A DNA stretch of 5,868 nt, from NCBI GenBank assembly GCA_030632625.1, contig DAOVUK010000232.1:1-5868 (forward strand). Direction: 5' to 3'. The stretch's first letter is position 1. The number at the start of each line of letters is the position of its first letter. Shown one piece after another: positions 5,854 through 5,868 of this stretch. The DNA comes from Gammaproteobacteria bacterium. Its GTDB lineage: Bacteria; Pseudomonadota; Gammaproteobacteria; GRL18. A program made the translations under genes and the position numbers. The notes beneath the pieces were generated by a model. It did no database searches. It was given only the letters and a program-made list of their open reading frames with translations, and had not been told where the DNA came from.

Positions 5854-5868
5854 TATACAACCCTTTAA

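Overview
All recognisable genes in this window lie on the minus strand and form one compact fatty-acid beta-oxidation operon, transcribed from right (5868) to left (1). The order is: a permuted papain-fold (YiiX/YebB, NlpC/P60-like) cysteine hydrolase; a FadE-type acyl-CoA dehydrogenase; a FadI/trifunctional-beta-type 3-ketoacyl-CoA thiolase; and a FadJ/FadB-type multifunctional alpha subunit, of which only the N-terminal 339 codons (the enoyl-CoA hydratase half) fall inside the window. The DNA is AT-rich, and the FadE protein belongs to the large dehydrogenase family (extra C-terminal DUF1974-type domain) typical of Gammaproteobacteria. I therefore infer a low-GC gammaproteobacterium; genus cannot be fixed from the sequence.

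Layout. 5841-5868 is only a leader with a G-rich ribosome-binding site; the promoter must lie beyond the right edge. The hydrolase gene occupies 4929-5840. A 29-base gap with a small hairpin and a G6 Shine-Dalgarno leads into fadE (2539-4899). Ten bases later, with its Shine-Dalgarno overlapping the fadE stop codon, the thiolase gene starts (1131-2528). The 113 bases between the thiolase stop and the fadJ start are mostly an array of 20-bp tandem repeats that also covers the last codons of the thiolase. fadJ runs from 1017 off the left edge. No terminator and no convincing internal promoter was seen, and there is no gene-free stretch longer than 300 bases.

How the genes work together. FadE makes the trans-2-enoyl-CoA, the FadJ-like subunit hydrates it and (in its unseen C-terminal half) should oxidise the 3-hydroxyacyl-CoA, and the thiolase cleaves the 3-ketoacyl-CoA to acetyl-CoA and a shortened acyl-CoA. 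The thiolase carries the long extra loop of the FadI/HADHB type, so it probably forms an alpha/beta complex with the FadJ-like subunit. The hydrolase is the odd member: its fold family includes lipid-directed enzymes such as LRAT, so a role in releasing, transferring or processing acyl groups is attractive but unproven.

The most notable unexplained structure is the 20-bp repeat array at the thiolase/fadJ junction, which creates a chain of tiny start-stop reading frames and an alternative in-frame start for FadJ. Two other short coding duplications (three copies of a six-residue unit in FadJ, a 21-bp offset duplication in the thiolase) suggest that this operon has repeatedly gained slippage-type tandem repeats.
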